Source of the DNA: Shewanella algae
GTDB taxonomy: Bacteria > Pseudomonadota > Gammaproteobacteria > Enterobacterales > Shewanellaceae
Length of the DNA stretch: 64,000 nt
NCBI RefSeq assembly: GCF_009183365.2
Contig: NZ_CP068230.1
Location: 1,455,001-1,519,000 of the forward strand
Direction: 5' to 3'
Shown in pieces: positions 45,850-56,200 of the stretch (within the stretch, counting starts at the first letter, position 1; every line of letters starts with the position of its first letter). The notes under the pieces were generated by a model. It saw only the letters and a list, made by a program, of their open reading frames with translations, had not been told where the DNA came from and searched no databases. A program made the translations under genes and the position numbers.

Positions 45850-46734
45850 ATGATGGGGTTTGGGGGCAGGACAGCCCTTATCAGCGGTGCCGCCTCGGGC
45901 TTGGGGCGGGCTTTTGCCATAGGATTGGCACAAAGGGGCGCCAGCCTGGCGCTGCTGGATATCGACAGCTGTAAAGATACCTTGAATGCGCTTTCTGCTT
46001 TGGGGGCAGATGCCAAAGCCTGGCAATGTGATGTTGCCGACGAACAGCGGGTCGCCAAGGTGTTGCAGGAAGCCTGCGACCACTTTGGTACCATAGAGCT
46101 GCTGGTGGCCTGCGCCGGGATCCACCATCCCTGCTCATTTGAAAAGTTGACTGCCAAACAGTGGCGACGGCAGTTGCAGGTGGATCTCGATGGCAGTTTC
46201 TTCCTTTGTCACGGCCTCTGGTCACGAATGAAGGCACAGGAGTATGGCCGGATCCTGCTGCTCGGCGGTGTCAGTGGTGTTTTCGGCGATCTGTTCGAAA
46301 GTGCCTGGGCCAGTGCCAAGATGGCTTTGCTTGGATTAACCAATAGTCTCAGTCGTGAAGGCAGTATTCACAATATCCGCGTGAACAGCCTCTGCCCCAT
46401 GGTCACCACTCCCATGACGGAAAAACATCTGGCACTGCCGGTGCAACCCCTGTTTGGGGTGAATGCACCTTTGGCAGCCGGGTTGTTTCTGCTCAGTGAA
46501 CAGGCGCCTAATGGCCAGCATCTTTTGGCGGCGGCCGGCAGTATCAGCCGAGTGAGAATGGCTGAAACCGAGCCGGGTTATTTCCATGCCGGCGCCTGTA
46601 CGCCTGAGCTTTTGGCCAGAGCATGGCCGGAGCTGAGTGTGGCCACTCCGCTGGGATTCAGCGACAGCGGAGAGGCACAAATCGTCAAATGGGCCAGGCA
46701 GGCCGCTGCCGAGCATGATATAGAGATAGAATAA
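45850..46734 (+). CDS. SDR-family protein with Trp in place of the catalytic Tyr
   Basis: 294 aa. Rossmann fold with cofactor loop SGAASGLG (12-19), adenine-pocket CDVAD (60-64), ACAG in place of NNAG (87-90) and the catalytic-type Ser142 in GGVSGVFG. The expected Y-x-x-x-K is WASAK: Trp153 (codon TGG at 46306-46308) and Lys157. The region WASAKMALLGLTNSLSREG otherwise resembles the hydroxyacyl-CoA dehydrogenase part of MFE-2-type SDRs, and the next gene is an acyl-CoA thioesterase. The proton-donating Tyr is missing, so the usual redox reaction is doubtful. Confidence 0.8.
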   Translation: MMGFGGRTALISGAASGLGRAFAIGLAQRGASLALLDIDSCKDTLNALSALGADAKAWQCDVADEQRVAKVLQEACDHFGTIELLVACAGIHHPCSFEKLTAKQWRRQLQVDLDGSFFLCHGLWSRMKAQEYGRILLLGGVSGVFGDLFESAWASAKMALLGLTNSLSREGSIHNIRVNSLCPMVTTPMTEKHLALPVQPLFGVNAPLAAGLFLLSEQAPNGQHLLAAAGSISRVRMAETEPGYFHAGACTPELLARAWPELSVATPLGFSDSGEAQIVKWARQAAAEHDIEIE

Positions 46735-46804
46735 AGGCTTCTGGTCACGAAGGGCGGTTCTGGGTTAATCTTTGCGGTATATGTCAGCCAGTTAACAGAA
46801 TTTT

Positions 46805-47668
46805 ATGAGCCAGGTTTTAGATGATCTCTTGTCACTGCTCGCGCTTGAACAGATAGAAATTGGACTTTATCGGGGCCAGAGCCAGGATCTGGGTTTTGGT
46901 CATGTGTTTGGCGGTCAGGTCATGGGCCAAGCCCTCAGCGCTGCCCGTCGCACTGTGCCGCAAGAGCGCCAGGTGCATTCACTGCATTCCTATTTTTTAC
47001 GGGCAGGCGATGAAAAGTTGCCGATAGTCTACGAAGTCGAAAACATGCGTGACGGCGGCAGTTTCAGTGCCCGTCAGGTGAAGGCGATTCAGAAAGGGCG
47101 GCCGATTTTCTACATGACCTGTTCCTTCCAGGAGCCGGAGGAGGGTTTCAGCCACCAGGCAGAAATGCCAGAGGTTCCCGGCCCTGAAGGGATACTCAAT
47201 CAGCAGGAATTGGCGATGACCATGAGGGACAAGGTGCCCGCCAGAATGCTGGAGAAGTTTATGGCCGATGCCCCCATAGAGATGCGCCTGGTCAATCCGC
47301 TCAACCCTGTGGCACCTGCGGCGACTGAACCTGTACGCCATGTTTGGCTGCGGGCCAATGGCGCCTTGCCGCCTGAGCATGAAATGCACGATTACCTGCT
47401 GGCGTACGCTTCGGATTTCAACTTTTTGGTGACGGCAGCTCAGCCTCATGGGGTGTCATTTCTGACCCCAGGGATGCGGATGGCCACCATAGATCATTCA
47501 CTCTGGTTCCATCGTCCGGTCAATATGGGCGAGTGGTTGCTGTATGCCATAGAGAGCCCCAATGCCAGTGGTGGCCGGGGTTATGTGAGAGGGCAGTTCT
47601 TCAACCAACAGGGAGAACTAGTGGCTTCGGCCACTCAGGAAGGCCTGATACGTATGACTGCCAAATAA
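46805..47668 (+). CDS. tesB: Acyl-CoA thioesterase II
   Basis: 287 aa double-hotdog enzyme that hydrolyses medium/long acyl-CoAs in the cytoplasm. Conserved pieces: RGQSQDLGFGHVFGGQVMGQAL, QVHSLHSYFLRAGD, AYASDFNFL with the catalytic Asp, TIDHSLWFHR, and WLLYAIESPNASGGRGYVRG with the Gln/Thr-region RGQFFNQQG after it. Usual length. Follows the SDR gene by 70 bases; the YbaY-like gene follows 11 bases after, so a two- or three-gene unit is likely. Confidence 0.95.
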   Translation: MSQVLDDLLSLLALEQIEIGLYRGQSQDLGFGHVFGGQVMGQALSAARRTVPQERQVHSLHSYFLRAGDEKLPIVYEVENMRDGGSFSARQVKAIQKGRPIFYMTCSFQEPEEGFSHQAEMPEVPGPEGILNQQELAMTMRDKVPARMLEKFMADAPIEMRLVNPLNPVAPAATEPVRHVWLRANGALPPEHEMHDYLLAYASDFNFLVTAAQPHGVSFLTPGMRMATIDHSLWFHRPVNMGEWLLYAIESPNASGGRGYVRGQFFNQQGELVASATQEGLIRMTAK

Positions 47669-47679
47669 GGGAATGAAAG

Positions 47680-48093
47680 ATGATTAAATATGTAAAAGGG
47701 CTGGTCGTTGCCGCCGGGATAGTCTTTCTCGGTGCCTGTGTTACGGTTGACCCCAAGGCACCGGTTATCGTCAACGGGGCGGCGGGCTACCTGGAAAGAG
47801 TGGCCTTGCCTCAAGGCTCAAGTATCACAATTGCCATCATAGATTTGGATACCCCAGGGGTAATCGTGGCGCAAAAGAGCTTTGATATTGCCAGGGCGCC
47901 GGTGCCGTTCAAATTCATTTTGCCGGCGGAAACCGTTGAGTCCAATGTCAACTATGGTGTGGTGGCCATGATCCAGTATCAGGGGCGAGTGATATTCCAG
48001 ACCTATGACAGATACCCTGTGATCAACAATGACAAATTTACCACCGAAGTGCTGATGAAGGCGGTGCCTTTACCGCAATTGGATCAGCGTTAA
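47680..48093 (+). CDS. YbaY-family lipoprotein
   Basis: 137 aa. Lipobox FLGAC (Cys20) after a short signal peptide. The mature beta-rich domain (TVDPKAPVIVNGAAGYLERVALPQ read in parts; SSITIAIIDLD, VPFKFILPAETVESNVNYGV) matches the YbaY/YscW-type domain of envelope lipoproteins. In E. coli ybaY is also beside tesB, which supports both calls. GGAATGAAAG precedes the ATG. Confidence 0.85.
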   Translation: MIKYVKGLVVAAGIVFLGACVTVDPKAPVIVNGAAGYLERVALPQGSSITIAIIDLDTPGVIVAQKSFDIARAPVPFKFILPAETVESNVNYGVVAMIQYQGRVIFQTYDRYPVINNDKFTTEVLMKAVPLPQLDQR

Positions 48094-48111
48094 GCGTTGC
48101 CGCAGGATATG

Positions 48112-48138
48112 AAAAGGCGCCACTTGGGCGCCTTTTTT
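48112..48138. terminator. Terminator between the YbaY-like gene and the chemoreceptor
   Basis: AAAAGGCGCC-ACTTG-GGCGCCTTTTTT. A-run and T-run on the two sides serve both convergent genes. Confidence 0.9.
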
Positions 48139-48143
48139 ACTTG

Positions 48144-50150
48144 TTACACTCTGAAAATACTTATCTGTTTCTTCAAGGCGGCGGCCAGCTCGGTCAACTC
48201 TCTGGCGGAGTTGACGGTTTCTGTAGCGCGGATATCGCCTTCGCGGGCCAGATCTGTTATCTGGTGCAGATTACGGGTGACTTCATCGGCCACCGCGCTT
48301 TGCTGCTCTGTGGCACTGGCGATACTGCTGACAGATACCGCCAGATCGGCAATTCGCTGGGCAATGGCGGTCAACTGATTGTTGGCTTCCTCTCCCTGCT
48401 CGGCGGAGCGATTACCCAACTGATGACTCTGATCCATGCGTGTAGCCGTGTCCTTGACCTTGGCCTGCAGTGAGGTGATGGTCTGGCCGATTTCCGAAAT
48501 CGATGCCTGAGTGCGGCTTGCCAGAGTGCGCACTTCATCGGCCACCACTGCAAAACCGCGCCCTTGTTCGCCGGCGCGGGCGGCTTCGATGGCGGCGTTC
48601 AGTGCCAGAAGGTTGGTTTGCTCGGCGATGCCATTGATAACTTCAGTGATGGTGTTGATGGCTTCACTCTCTTTGGCTACCCCTTCGACGGCGGTATGGC
48701 TCTCGCTCAACTGTCTGCTGAGGGTTTCCAGCCCTTGCACCACCTGGGTCAGTTGCTGGTGTCCGGCGCGGGAGGCTTCATCTACCTGCTGGCTCTGGTT
48801 GGCGCTTTCACCGGCGTGGTTGGCCACATCGCGTATCGAAGTGGACATCTCCTCAATGGCAGTCGCTATTTGATCGGTTTGAGCCATTAGCGCCTGAGCT
48901 TCGTCGCCGTTGAGACGGGCAACTTCCTGGGCCTGTTCGGCCTGGTATTCCAGAGTTTGTACTGAGCCCTGCAATGCCTGGATCAGCTGTTTCAGTCCCT
49001 GGGTCATTTCGGTGACGCTGTTGCTTATCCGCACCACTTCGTTTTCGCTGCGGCTGTCTAGTTTGGGCAGGTCATGGCTGAAGTCGCCTTTGCCCAGGTT
49101 TTCCATGTGGCGCTGCAAGGTTTGCAGTGGTCTGACAGTGCGTACCAGCACGACAGAGAGCAGGGCGGTGATCACCAGAATACCAATCACGGCAACCAGG
49201 GCGTTGATCAGTAAAAGAGTCTGGCTTTCCTCATTCAACTCGGCGGCTTTGACCTGACCGATAAGCTCCCAGTTCCAGCCGGGGATGGTGGCGCTGTAGG
49301 CAATCATCTCCACGCCTTTGCTGTTGTGATAGCTCTTGACCCCTTCACTGTTCATCAGCTCATCGAGTGGCAAGCCATCGAGTTCTGCCTCTGTCACGGT
49401 TTGTCCCTGAGCCAGGCTGGGGTGAGCCACTACCACCTTGTCGGCGCGGCGCAGCAGCAGGTAGTTGCCGCTTTCTTCCAGGCGCAGCTGTTTGACCGAC
49501 TGCTGCAACTGCACCAGAGAGTCACTGATGTCGAAGCCTATGTAGAGAATACCTATCACTGAGCCCTGAACATCCTTGACCGGACGGTAAACCGTCATAT
49601 AGTCGCGGCCGAACAACTTGGCATAGCCCTCATAGACCTGGCCCTGAATAAGTTTTTGATAGCCCGGGTGTTTTGTTCCCAAATAAGTCCCCAGAGCGCG
49701 GCTGCCATCGGCCTTTTTCAGTGAGGTGGCAATACGTAGAAAGTCATCGCCGTCACGAACGAACACAGTGGCATTCCCGCCTGTGAGGTTGGCATATCTG
49801 TCGACTTTACTGCGGGAGGAATTGAGCTGTTCCTTTTCATGCATCAATGCCGGGGTATCTATCCCCAGGACTCTGACAGTTTTGTTTTCCGGTTTATGGA
49901 ATTGGCCTGGATACATGGCCCTGAATACATCGGCATTGCGACGGGCCAGGGACAACAGGCTCTCGTATTGCAATGCCAGCAGATCATCGACCCCATGGAT
50001 CTGTTGCTCCATGGCGGTTATCGCTTTCTCTTTCAAGGTCGATGAGGCTGTCAGGTAGGAGATGCTACTCAGGATGCCAAACACCAAAATCGTCAGCACA
50101 AAAGCCAGTGTGCCGATCTGTTTGGCGATAGGCCAGTTGCGGTAATTCAT
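48144..50150 (-). CDS. Methyl-accepting chemotaxis protein with Cache sensor
   Basis: 668 aa transmembrane receptor. TM1 at about 12-34; a large periplasmic double Cache (Cache3/Cache2 fusion) sensor at about 35-310, including [19 protein letters not shown] and [19 protein letters not shown] segment [15 protein letters not shown]2 at about 313-337; HAMP; then the signalling domain with the invariant hairpin tip [20 protein letters not shown] and [15 protein letters not shown]. No C-terminal CheR pentapeptide (ends KKQISIFRV). Ligand unknown; Cache3/Cache2 receptors often bind small organic acids. Confidence 0.93.
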   Translation of the reverse strand: MNYRNWPIAKQIGTLAFVLTILVFGILSSISYLTASSTLKEKAITAMEQQIHGVDDLLALQYESLLSLARRNADVFRAMYPGQFHKPENKTVRVLGIDTPALMHEKEQLNSSRSKVDRYANLTGGNATVFVRDGDDFLRIATSLKKADGSRALGTYLGTKHPGYQKLIQGQVYEGYAKLFGRDYMTVYRPVKDVQGSVIGILYIGFDISDSLVQLQQSVKQLRLEESGNYLLLRRADKVVVAHPSLAQGQTVTEAELDGLPLDELMNSEGVKSYHNSKGVEMIAYSATIPGWNWELIGQVKAAELNEESQTLLLINALVAVIGILVITALLSVVLVRTVRPLQTLQRHMENLGKGDFSHDLPKLDSRSENEVVRISNSVTEMTQGLKQLIQALQGSVQTLEYQAEQAQEVARLNGDEAQALMAQTDQIATAIEEMSTSIRDVANHAGESANQSQQVDEASRAGHQQLTQVVQGLETLSRQLSESHTAVEGVAKESEAINTITEVINGIAEQTNLLALNAAIEAARAGEQGRGFAVVADEVRTLASRTQASISEIGQTITSLQAKVKDTATRMDQSHQLGNRSAEQGEEANNQLTAIAQRIADLAVSVSSIASATEQQSAVADEVTRNLHQITDLAREGDIRATETVNSARELTELAAALKKQISIFRV

Positions 50151-50441
50151 TATCGTTATTCCTGTATGACCGGTTTGTTGAACTTTATCTCATTCACGTT
50201 AAACAAGTTTTGACCTGAATCTAACTATGGGCTCGCCCCTTTATTTTAGAGGAAGCTTGATTACAGCAGTACAGTTTGGGCAAGTTTTTAGTTCTTTATA
50301 TTGTATACAAAATAAAATATGTGATATAAAAGTTGCGGTTTTGTTACCGCTACGGGTTAAAACAAAAGTGGGGCAAGCCAGGGAGTAGAAAGATAAATAG
50401 AGCTAACTGATTGATTAATATTAGAGGAAGGGAGAACGAGT
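50151..50441. other. Divergent region between chemoreceptor and TonB receptor
   Basis: 291 bp, AT-rich in its right half (50285-50345), containing the short palindrome TTGTATACAA. No gene or riboswitch signature was recognised. Confidence 0.5.
50301..50310. promoter_or_regulatory. Possible GntR-type operator upstream of the TonB-dependent receptor
   Basis: TTGTATACAA is a perfect 10-bp palindrome of the TnGTnnACnA form used by FadR/HutC-like regulators, 132 bases before the receptor start, in AT-rich DNA. Short and therefore weak evidence. Confidence 0.25.
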
Positions 50442-53159
50442 ATGAGAATGCAGCCATTGGCTATCGCCATTTCCTGCCTGTTGGGGGCTTCGGCATCGGC
50501 TTGGGCCGAACAGAGCGCGGCAGAACAGGTGGAACGGATTGAAGTCACAGGGTCGAGGATTAAGCGTGTCGATATGGAAGGCGCGACCCCGATCACCACT
50601 ATTACCGCCGATGAGCTGGCCAAGTCCGGGTTTGCCACGGTCGGCGATGCCTTGCGTTCCTCCAACCTCAACGCCTTCGGTTCCTGGGGTGGTGGTTCCA
50701 ACAATGGTTGGGGTTCCCAGGCTACGGTACAACTCAAAGGGGCTTCGGCCTTCAATACGTTGACGCTGCTGGATGGCAAACGTATGGCCAAGTCCCCTGT
50801 GCTGGATGGCGGTGCGGCCAATATCAATACTATTCCGATGGCGGCGGTCGAGCGGATTGAGATACTGACAGACGGCGCCTCGGCGATTTACGGTACAGAC
50901 GCCATTGCCGGTGTGGTCAATATTATTCTCAAGAAGGACTTCGAGGGTATCCAGCTGGACGGTCGGATGGACAGGCCCAGCAATGAAGGCGGTGATTCCT
51001 CCAATCTGTCGTTCACCGGTGGACTCAATTCCGATAAGGGCCACCTGGTGTTCACCTTTGAACACTATGAGCAGAAACCCATCATGCAGTCGCAGCGCTG
51101 GTTTACCCAACCCTTTGTGGTACCGGGTGGCGATGCATCCGACTATCAGGATTGGGTCAATATTTCGCCCACCGGCAGGGTGCTGACCCAAGGGGCGGCA
51201 GGAAACTGGGTTTATTCGGCTCCCTTTGCCAACAGTGGCAGAGGCTGCGCCGATGTTTATGGTGATAAGTTTGTCGGTGTGCTGAACGACAGCGATTATC
51301 CCGGCGATACCCTGTGCGCCTATGACTATACCAAGGCCGCAGCCACTACAGTGGATCAGAGCCGCAACAATACGCTGTTGCACTATACCTATGAGCTGAG
51401 TGATTCGCTGCAACTGACTGCCAGAGCCTATTGGGCAGCCAATGAAACCCGGGATATTTCGGCGCCGGTCCCGGCCTGGATCAGCATTCCCAACGGTTTA
51501 CCCGCCTATACCACAGCCGAGGGGCTCGAGTTGGTTGAGCTGATGGCCGACCCTTCTGCCGGAATGAACTTTCGCTTCGATACCGCGGGTGACAGGGTCG
51601 CCGAGCATCATGACAACATCTTTGACTATCTGCTGGCGCTCAACGGCACTGCCGACTTTATCAGTTGGGATCTTGCATTCAACTACAATAAATACAGCAA
51701 CTTCACTTGGGGGACTGGCTATCAACTCAAGGGCGCCAGCTCAGATCTTATCGGTCATTGGGACACAAACAGCAACAGCTTTGTCGGCTGGGATCCCAGA
51801 GACCCGAATTCCCCCATGCCCGGGGGCGCTACCGCCAACTATGATAAGCGCATGACGGCCACCTATCTGGATATCAATGGCGGCGCTTCCATGGATTTGT
51901 TCGAGTTGCCCGGTGGCTTCAGTGCCTTGTATGTTGGCGCTTCCTATCGTGAAGAATCACTGGATTCCAAGGTGGATGCCTTGGCTGAGGCCGGCATGAT
52001 AACCGGCGGCAACGGTGGCAGTGGCGGCGAGGGCGAGCGTGAAGTTTGGGCTACCTACTTCGAGTTTATGCTGCCACTGTTTGACTCGCTGGAGTTGAAT
52101 CTGGCCGGGCGCTACGATGATTACTCGGATTTCGGCGGTACCTTCAACCCTCAGTTGTCGCTGCGTTATCGGCCGCTGGAGTCCTTGATGTTGAGGGCAT
52201 CCTGGGGCACAGGATTCAGAGCGCCTACTCTGTCGGATCTCTATCAGGGCACCAGCGAAAGCTATGGCGATATTACCAACTACCTGAGTTGTTACGATAA
52301 TCAGGAAGATATCGACTCTTGCAGCCGCACCGACAATGCACCGACCCTGACCGGCGGCAATCTGGAACTCGAAGCCGAAGAGTCTGAATCCTACAATCTG
52401 GGGCTGGTATGGGATATCAATGACAATTTCAATGTCTCGGTAGATTATTGGTCGCTGGAGATCACCAATATGATCGAAGAGTTGTCGGCCAGTGAAATCG
52501 TCCGCACCCAGGCAAGACTCTGGCAGGCGGCAGATGCCCAGGGGCAGCCCAGACCCGATGTCAGCGATATCTATCCTGGCACTGCGATTTCCCGCTTGGG
52601 TAATGGCCGTATCGACTATGTGCAGAGTCAGAAACTCAATCTTGGCCGCAGTGAGCGTGAGGGGCTGGATCTCAGCTTCAGTGGCACTCTGGAAACAGAG
52701 TTTGGTGACTGGAAGTTGGGCCTCGGCTGGTCACACTACTTCAAGTATACCTATACCTATGCCAGCGCCGGAGAACAGGTGCTGGGGGATGATGTCGCCG
52801 GGCGAGAGGGCACCCCGGAGGACAGATTGAATCTGACGCTGGACTGGAACTATGGCGACCATGCCGTCAGCTATTTCAGTAATTTTATCGGTAGTCAAAC
52901 CAGCTGGGATGTTCTTGATGACAGTTGGGATCCGGCGACGGGGCAAACTATTGATGACGGCAAGCTCTATGAACTCGACAGTATCTGGTATCACAACCTC
53001 AGTTACACCTATACCTTACCCTGGAACAACAGCTTGTCGCTGGGAGTAACCAACCTCACCGATGAGGACCCAGTGCTGGCCTACGACGGCAGCTATAACT
53101 CCAACCTGTACGATATCCGCGGTCGAACCTACTGGGCTGGCTTCCGTCAGGCGTTTTAA
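50442..53159 (+). CDS. TonB-dependent outer-membrane receptor
   Basis: 905 aa. Signal peptide 1-22 (GASASAWA). TonB-box-like VERIEVTGSRI at about 30-40, plug domain ADELAKSGFATVGDALRSSN and ERIEILTDGASAIYGTDAIAGVVNII, then a beta-barrel ending in the outer-membrane C-terminal aromatic (WAGFRQAF). Loops are Gly/Asp-rich (GGNGGSGGEGE around residue 525). The plug resembles receptors for peptides, sugars or complex carbohydrates rather than the FhuA type; no siderophore gene or Fur box is adjacent. AGAGGAAGGGAGAACG is a strong ribosome site. Substrate unknown. Confidence 0.92.
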   Translation: MRMQPLAIAISCLLGASASAWAEQSAAEQVERIEVTGSRIKRVDMEGATPITTITADELAKSGFATVGDALRSSNLNAFGSWGGGSNNGWGSQATVQLKGASAFNTLTLLDGKRMAKSPVLDGGAANINTIPMAAVERIEILTDGASAIYGTDAIAGVVNIILKKDFEGIQLDGRMDRPSNEGGDSSNLSFTGGLNSDKGHLVFTFEHYEQKPIMQSQRWFTQPFVVPGGDASDYQDWVNISPTGRVLTQGAAGNWVYSAPFANSGRGCADVYGDKFVGVLNDSDYPGDTLCAYDYTKAAATTVDQSRNNTLLHYTYELSDSLQLTARAYWAANETRDISAPVPAWISIPNGLPAYTTAEGLELVELMADPSAGMNFRFDTAGDRVAEHHDNIFDYLLALNGTADFISWDLAFNYNKYSNFTWGTGYQLKGASSDLIGHWDTNSNSFVGWDPRDPNSPMPGGATANYDKRMTATYLDINGGASMDLFELPGGFSALYVGASYREESLDSKVDALAEAGMITGGNGGSGGEGEREVWATYFEFMLPLFDSLELNLAGRYDDYSDFGGTFNPQLSLRYRPLESLMLRASWGTGFRAPTLSDLYQGTSESYGDITNYLSCYDNQEDIDSCSRTDNAPTLTGGNLELEAEESESYNLGLVWDINDNFNVSVDYWSLEITNMIEELSASEIVRTQARLWQAADAQGQPRPDVSDIYPGTAISRLGNGRIDYVQSQKLNLGRSEREGLDLSFSGTLETEFGDWKLGLGWSHYFKYTYTYASAGEQVLGDDVAGREGTPEDRLNLTLDWNYGDHAVSYFSNFIGSQTSWDVLDDSWDPATGQTIDDGKLYELDSIWYHNLSYTYTLPWNNSLSLGVTNLTDEDPVLAYDGSYNSNLYDIRGRTYWAGFRQAF

Positions 53160-53189
53160 CGCCGCTCCCTTGATCCTCGTTGGATCTTC

Positions 53190-53218
53190 AGGCACACCCG
53201 TTTGGGTGTGCCTTTTTT
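53190..53218 (+). terminator. Terminator of the TonB-dependent receptor gene
   Basis: AGGCACACCC-GTTT-GGGTGTGCC stem followed by six T. The converging RND gene ends at 53221, directly beyond. Confidence 0.92.
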
Positions 53219-53220
53219 GA

Positions 53221-56200
53221 TCAATATTGGTTCGCCATCGCCAAATCGCGGGAGCATTCGGGCCGAGGTTTCAGCCATAGAGAGTAGACCACAGGTACCC
53301 AAACCAGAGACAAAAGGGTGGTCAGTGCCGTGCCTCCGGCAATGGCTATGGCAAAGGGGGGCCAAAAACCGCCGCCACCCAGAATAAGTGGCAGAAAGCC
53401 GCCTACTGTAGTGATAGTGGTTGAACCTATATGACGACTGCAACTCATCACCCCGGCGAGAATGACTTCGGTGTCGCCGGCGCGTGCCATAGGCTCGGAC
53501 TCGAGTTCGGCCAGGATCACTATGGCGGCATTGATAGCCAGACCCATCAAGCCCAGCAGACCTATTATCACGGTAAAGCCAAAGGGATAACCCAAAGCCC
53601 AGACCGCCAGCAGCCCGAGCCCCGCCGATTGCAGGGCGCTGAGCAGAATGATCCCCGTCAGCCTGAAGGAGTTGAAAGAGAGTACCAGCACTGTCAGCAA
53701 TGCGGCGATCACCAAGACGATATTGGAGAGCAGATTACCCACGGCTTCATCACGTTTGGCACTCTCACCGCCTATCTCTATTCGGTAGGAGGCGGGCAGT
53801 TTAAGCTCGGCCAGTTTGGGTTTGACTCGCTCCAGCACTTTTTGCGGCAGCACGCCGGAGGCGATATAGGCTTCGAGAATATTGACCCGCTGGCCATTAT
53901 AGTGAGGAATGGCGCCGCGACTGGCATTGACATGGCTTTGACTCACGGCCGAAAGTGGAATCGACTCACCATTGGGCGACAGCAGACTTATCTGTGACAG
54001 CCTGGATTGCTGCTCGCCGACACCGGCACCCAGCTTGACTCTCACCGGCAGCGATTCGGTTTGCTCCAGCAGGCTGCCGCCTGTGATGCCTGTGGTGGAC
54101 ATCTGAATCTGCGAGGCGATTTCTCCCAGACTCAGGCCGGCCATCAGGCTGGCATCTTCATCGAGCTGCAGCCACACCTTGGGCGCCCCCGGGCTCAGGG
54201 TGGCCCGGGTGTGGATCACATCCCGGGTTTCGGCCAACATTCGCCGCACCTCATCCCCAAGCTCGGCCAACCTGTCGAGGTTGGGGCCATAAAGCCTCAA
54301 CTCCACAGGGGCGTTGAAGGGAGGGCCCTGCTCCAGTTTACGCACCAGGATCTGCGCATCCGGATAGTCCTTATCCAGCCGCTGTTGCAACTCGGGGATT
54401 AAGCGATTGGCGGTGCGAAAGTCGCGGGTTCTTACCATTGCCTGGGCGTATTGGCTGGCGCCTTGCTGCTTTTGAGTCAGGTTGTAGTAAAAGGAGGGCA
54501 CGTTCCCGCCTATGACCCAATTGACGCTTTCTATGCCGTCAGTACTGCGCAGCTCACTATCGAGCTGCTTGACTCTCTGCTCTGTTCTCGCCAGGCTGGC
54601 ATGGGGCGAGAGGTAGAGCTCCAGCTGGAACATGTTTCTGTCCGATGGCGGGAAAAACTGCTCTGTCATCTGCCCGGAGGCCACAAAGCCTGTCAACGGC
54701 AAGATACCGATCAGCAGCGCGGCAGTTTTCGGGTAATCAAGCGCCAGTTGCAGAGTCTGGCGATAGGCTCTGGCAAGCCTTGGCAGATTCACTCCGTGGT
54801 GGTACCAGCGGTTGTTGTCCCTGGCGCGGCTAAAGCGTCCGGCGAGACCGGCTATCAGGGTGTGGGATATGAGGTAGGAGCCGAGCAGGGCAAAGATCAC
54901 CGAAATGGCAATGCCACCGACAAACTCGCCGGCGGCGCCCGGCATCAGCACTATCGGCGCGAATGCCAGCATGGTGGTGATGGTGGAGCCGGCAAGCGGC
55001 AGCCACAGGTGCCTGATGGTGGCATTGACCGCTTGCAGCTTGCTCATGCCTTCGCGGCGACGCTGGGCAATGGCATCGACAATCACAATGGCGTTATCCA
55101 CCATGATCCCCAGGGCCACCACCAGGCCGGTGACCGACATCTGATGAATGGGCAGGCCGGTAAACTTCATGCAGGCCAGGGTAAACAGCGCCGTCAGTGG
55201 CAGCGACAAGGCGACGATAAGCGCATTGCGCATGCCGACAGTCACCAGTAGCACCAGGAGAATGAGCACAAACCCTTGCAGCAGGTTGACGAGCAACTCC
55301 TGCAGACGCTCATTGGTATACCCCTCTTGCTCAAACAGCCATTGCATGCGGATATTGGCGGGGAAGCCCTGTTCCAGCTCGGCCGCAACCTGGCGGACTT
55401 GTTCACTCCAGATATCCACCCGAGTGTTGTTGAGCATGCGGGCGGCCACCATGATGCCGGGCTCACCGTCCAGCAGCGCCAGATTATCCGGCGGATCCTT
55501 GGGCTGGCGGCTGATAACGGCGATATCGCCAAGGCGGATCAGTTGCCCGAAACTGTCGGTCTTCAGCGGCACCTGGCGGATACGCTCCAGCGAGTCCAGT
55601 TCACCGGAAACTTCCACCAACGCCCGGAAGCTCTGGTTGTTGATTTCACCGGCCGACACCTTGGTATCGGCCTGATTGAGAATTCCGGCAACGGCTCCCG
55701 GTGTCAGTCCGAGACGATTGATACGCTCGCCATCCAGCGTTACCAGAATTTCCTCCGTCGGCGCGCCATAGAGTTTGACAAAGTCTGTGCCGCTCAAGAG
55801 CCGCAGTTTGCTTTGCAACTCTTTGGCGTAACGGCTGAGAATGTCGGGGCGCGCTTCTCCGCCGCCGTGCCATCCCAGGCCTATGATGGCGGTGTAGGCG
55901 TAACCCAGTTGATCGTCCAGTACCGGCGGATTGACACTCTGTGGCAGGCGGCCGCTGCTGTCGGCCAGCAGATCTCTGGCTCTCGACCAGACCGGCTCGG
56001 TTTCTATGACGTTATCTTTGAGCTCGAGTTGAATCACTGAGACCCCGGGTCTTGAGGTAGACTGGATAAGCTTGAGTTCCTCAAGTCGCCTAAGCTCATT
56101 TTCCAGTACTTCAGTCACCAGTGCCTCGACCCGCTCGGCGGAAGCGCCCGGATAGCTGGTGATCACAGAGGCAAAGCGGTTGGTGATATGGGGGTCTTCG

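Noticed and set aside
50421..51413. 330-codon open frame opposite the TonB-dependent receptor
   Set aside because: Antisense shadow of the plug domain; no motif and no ribosome site.
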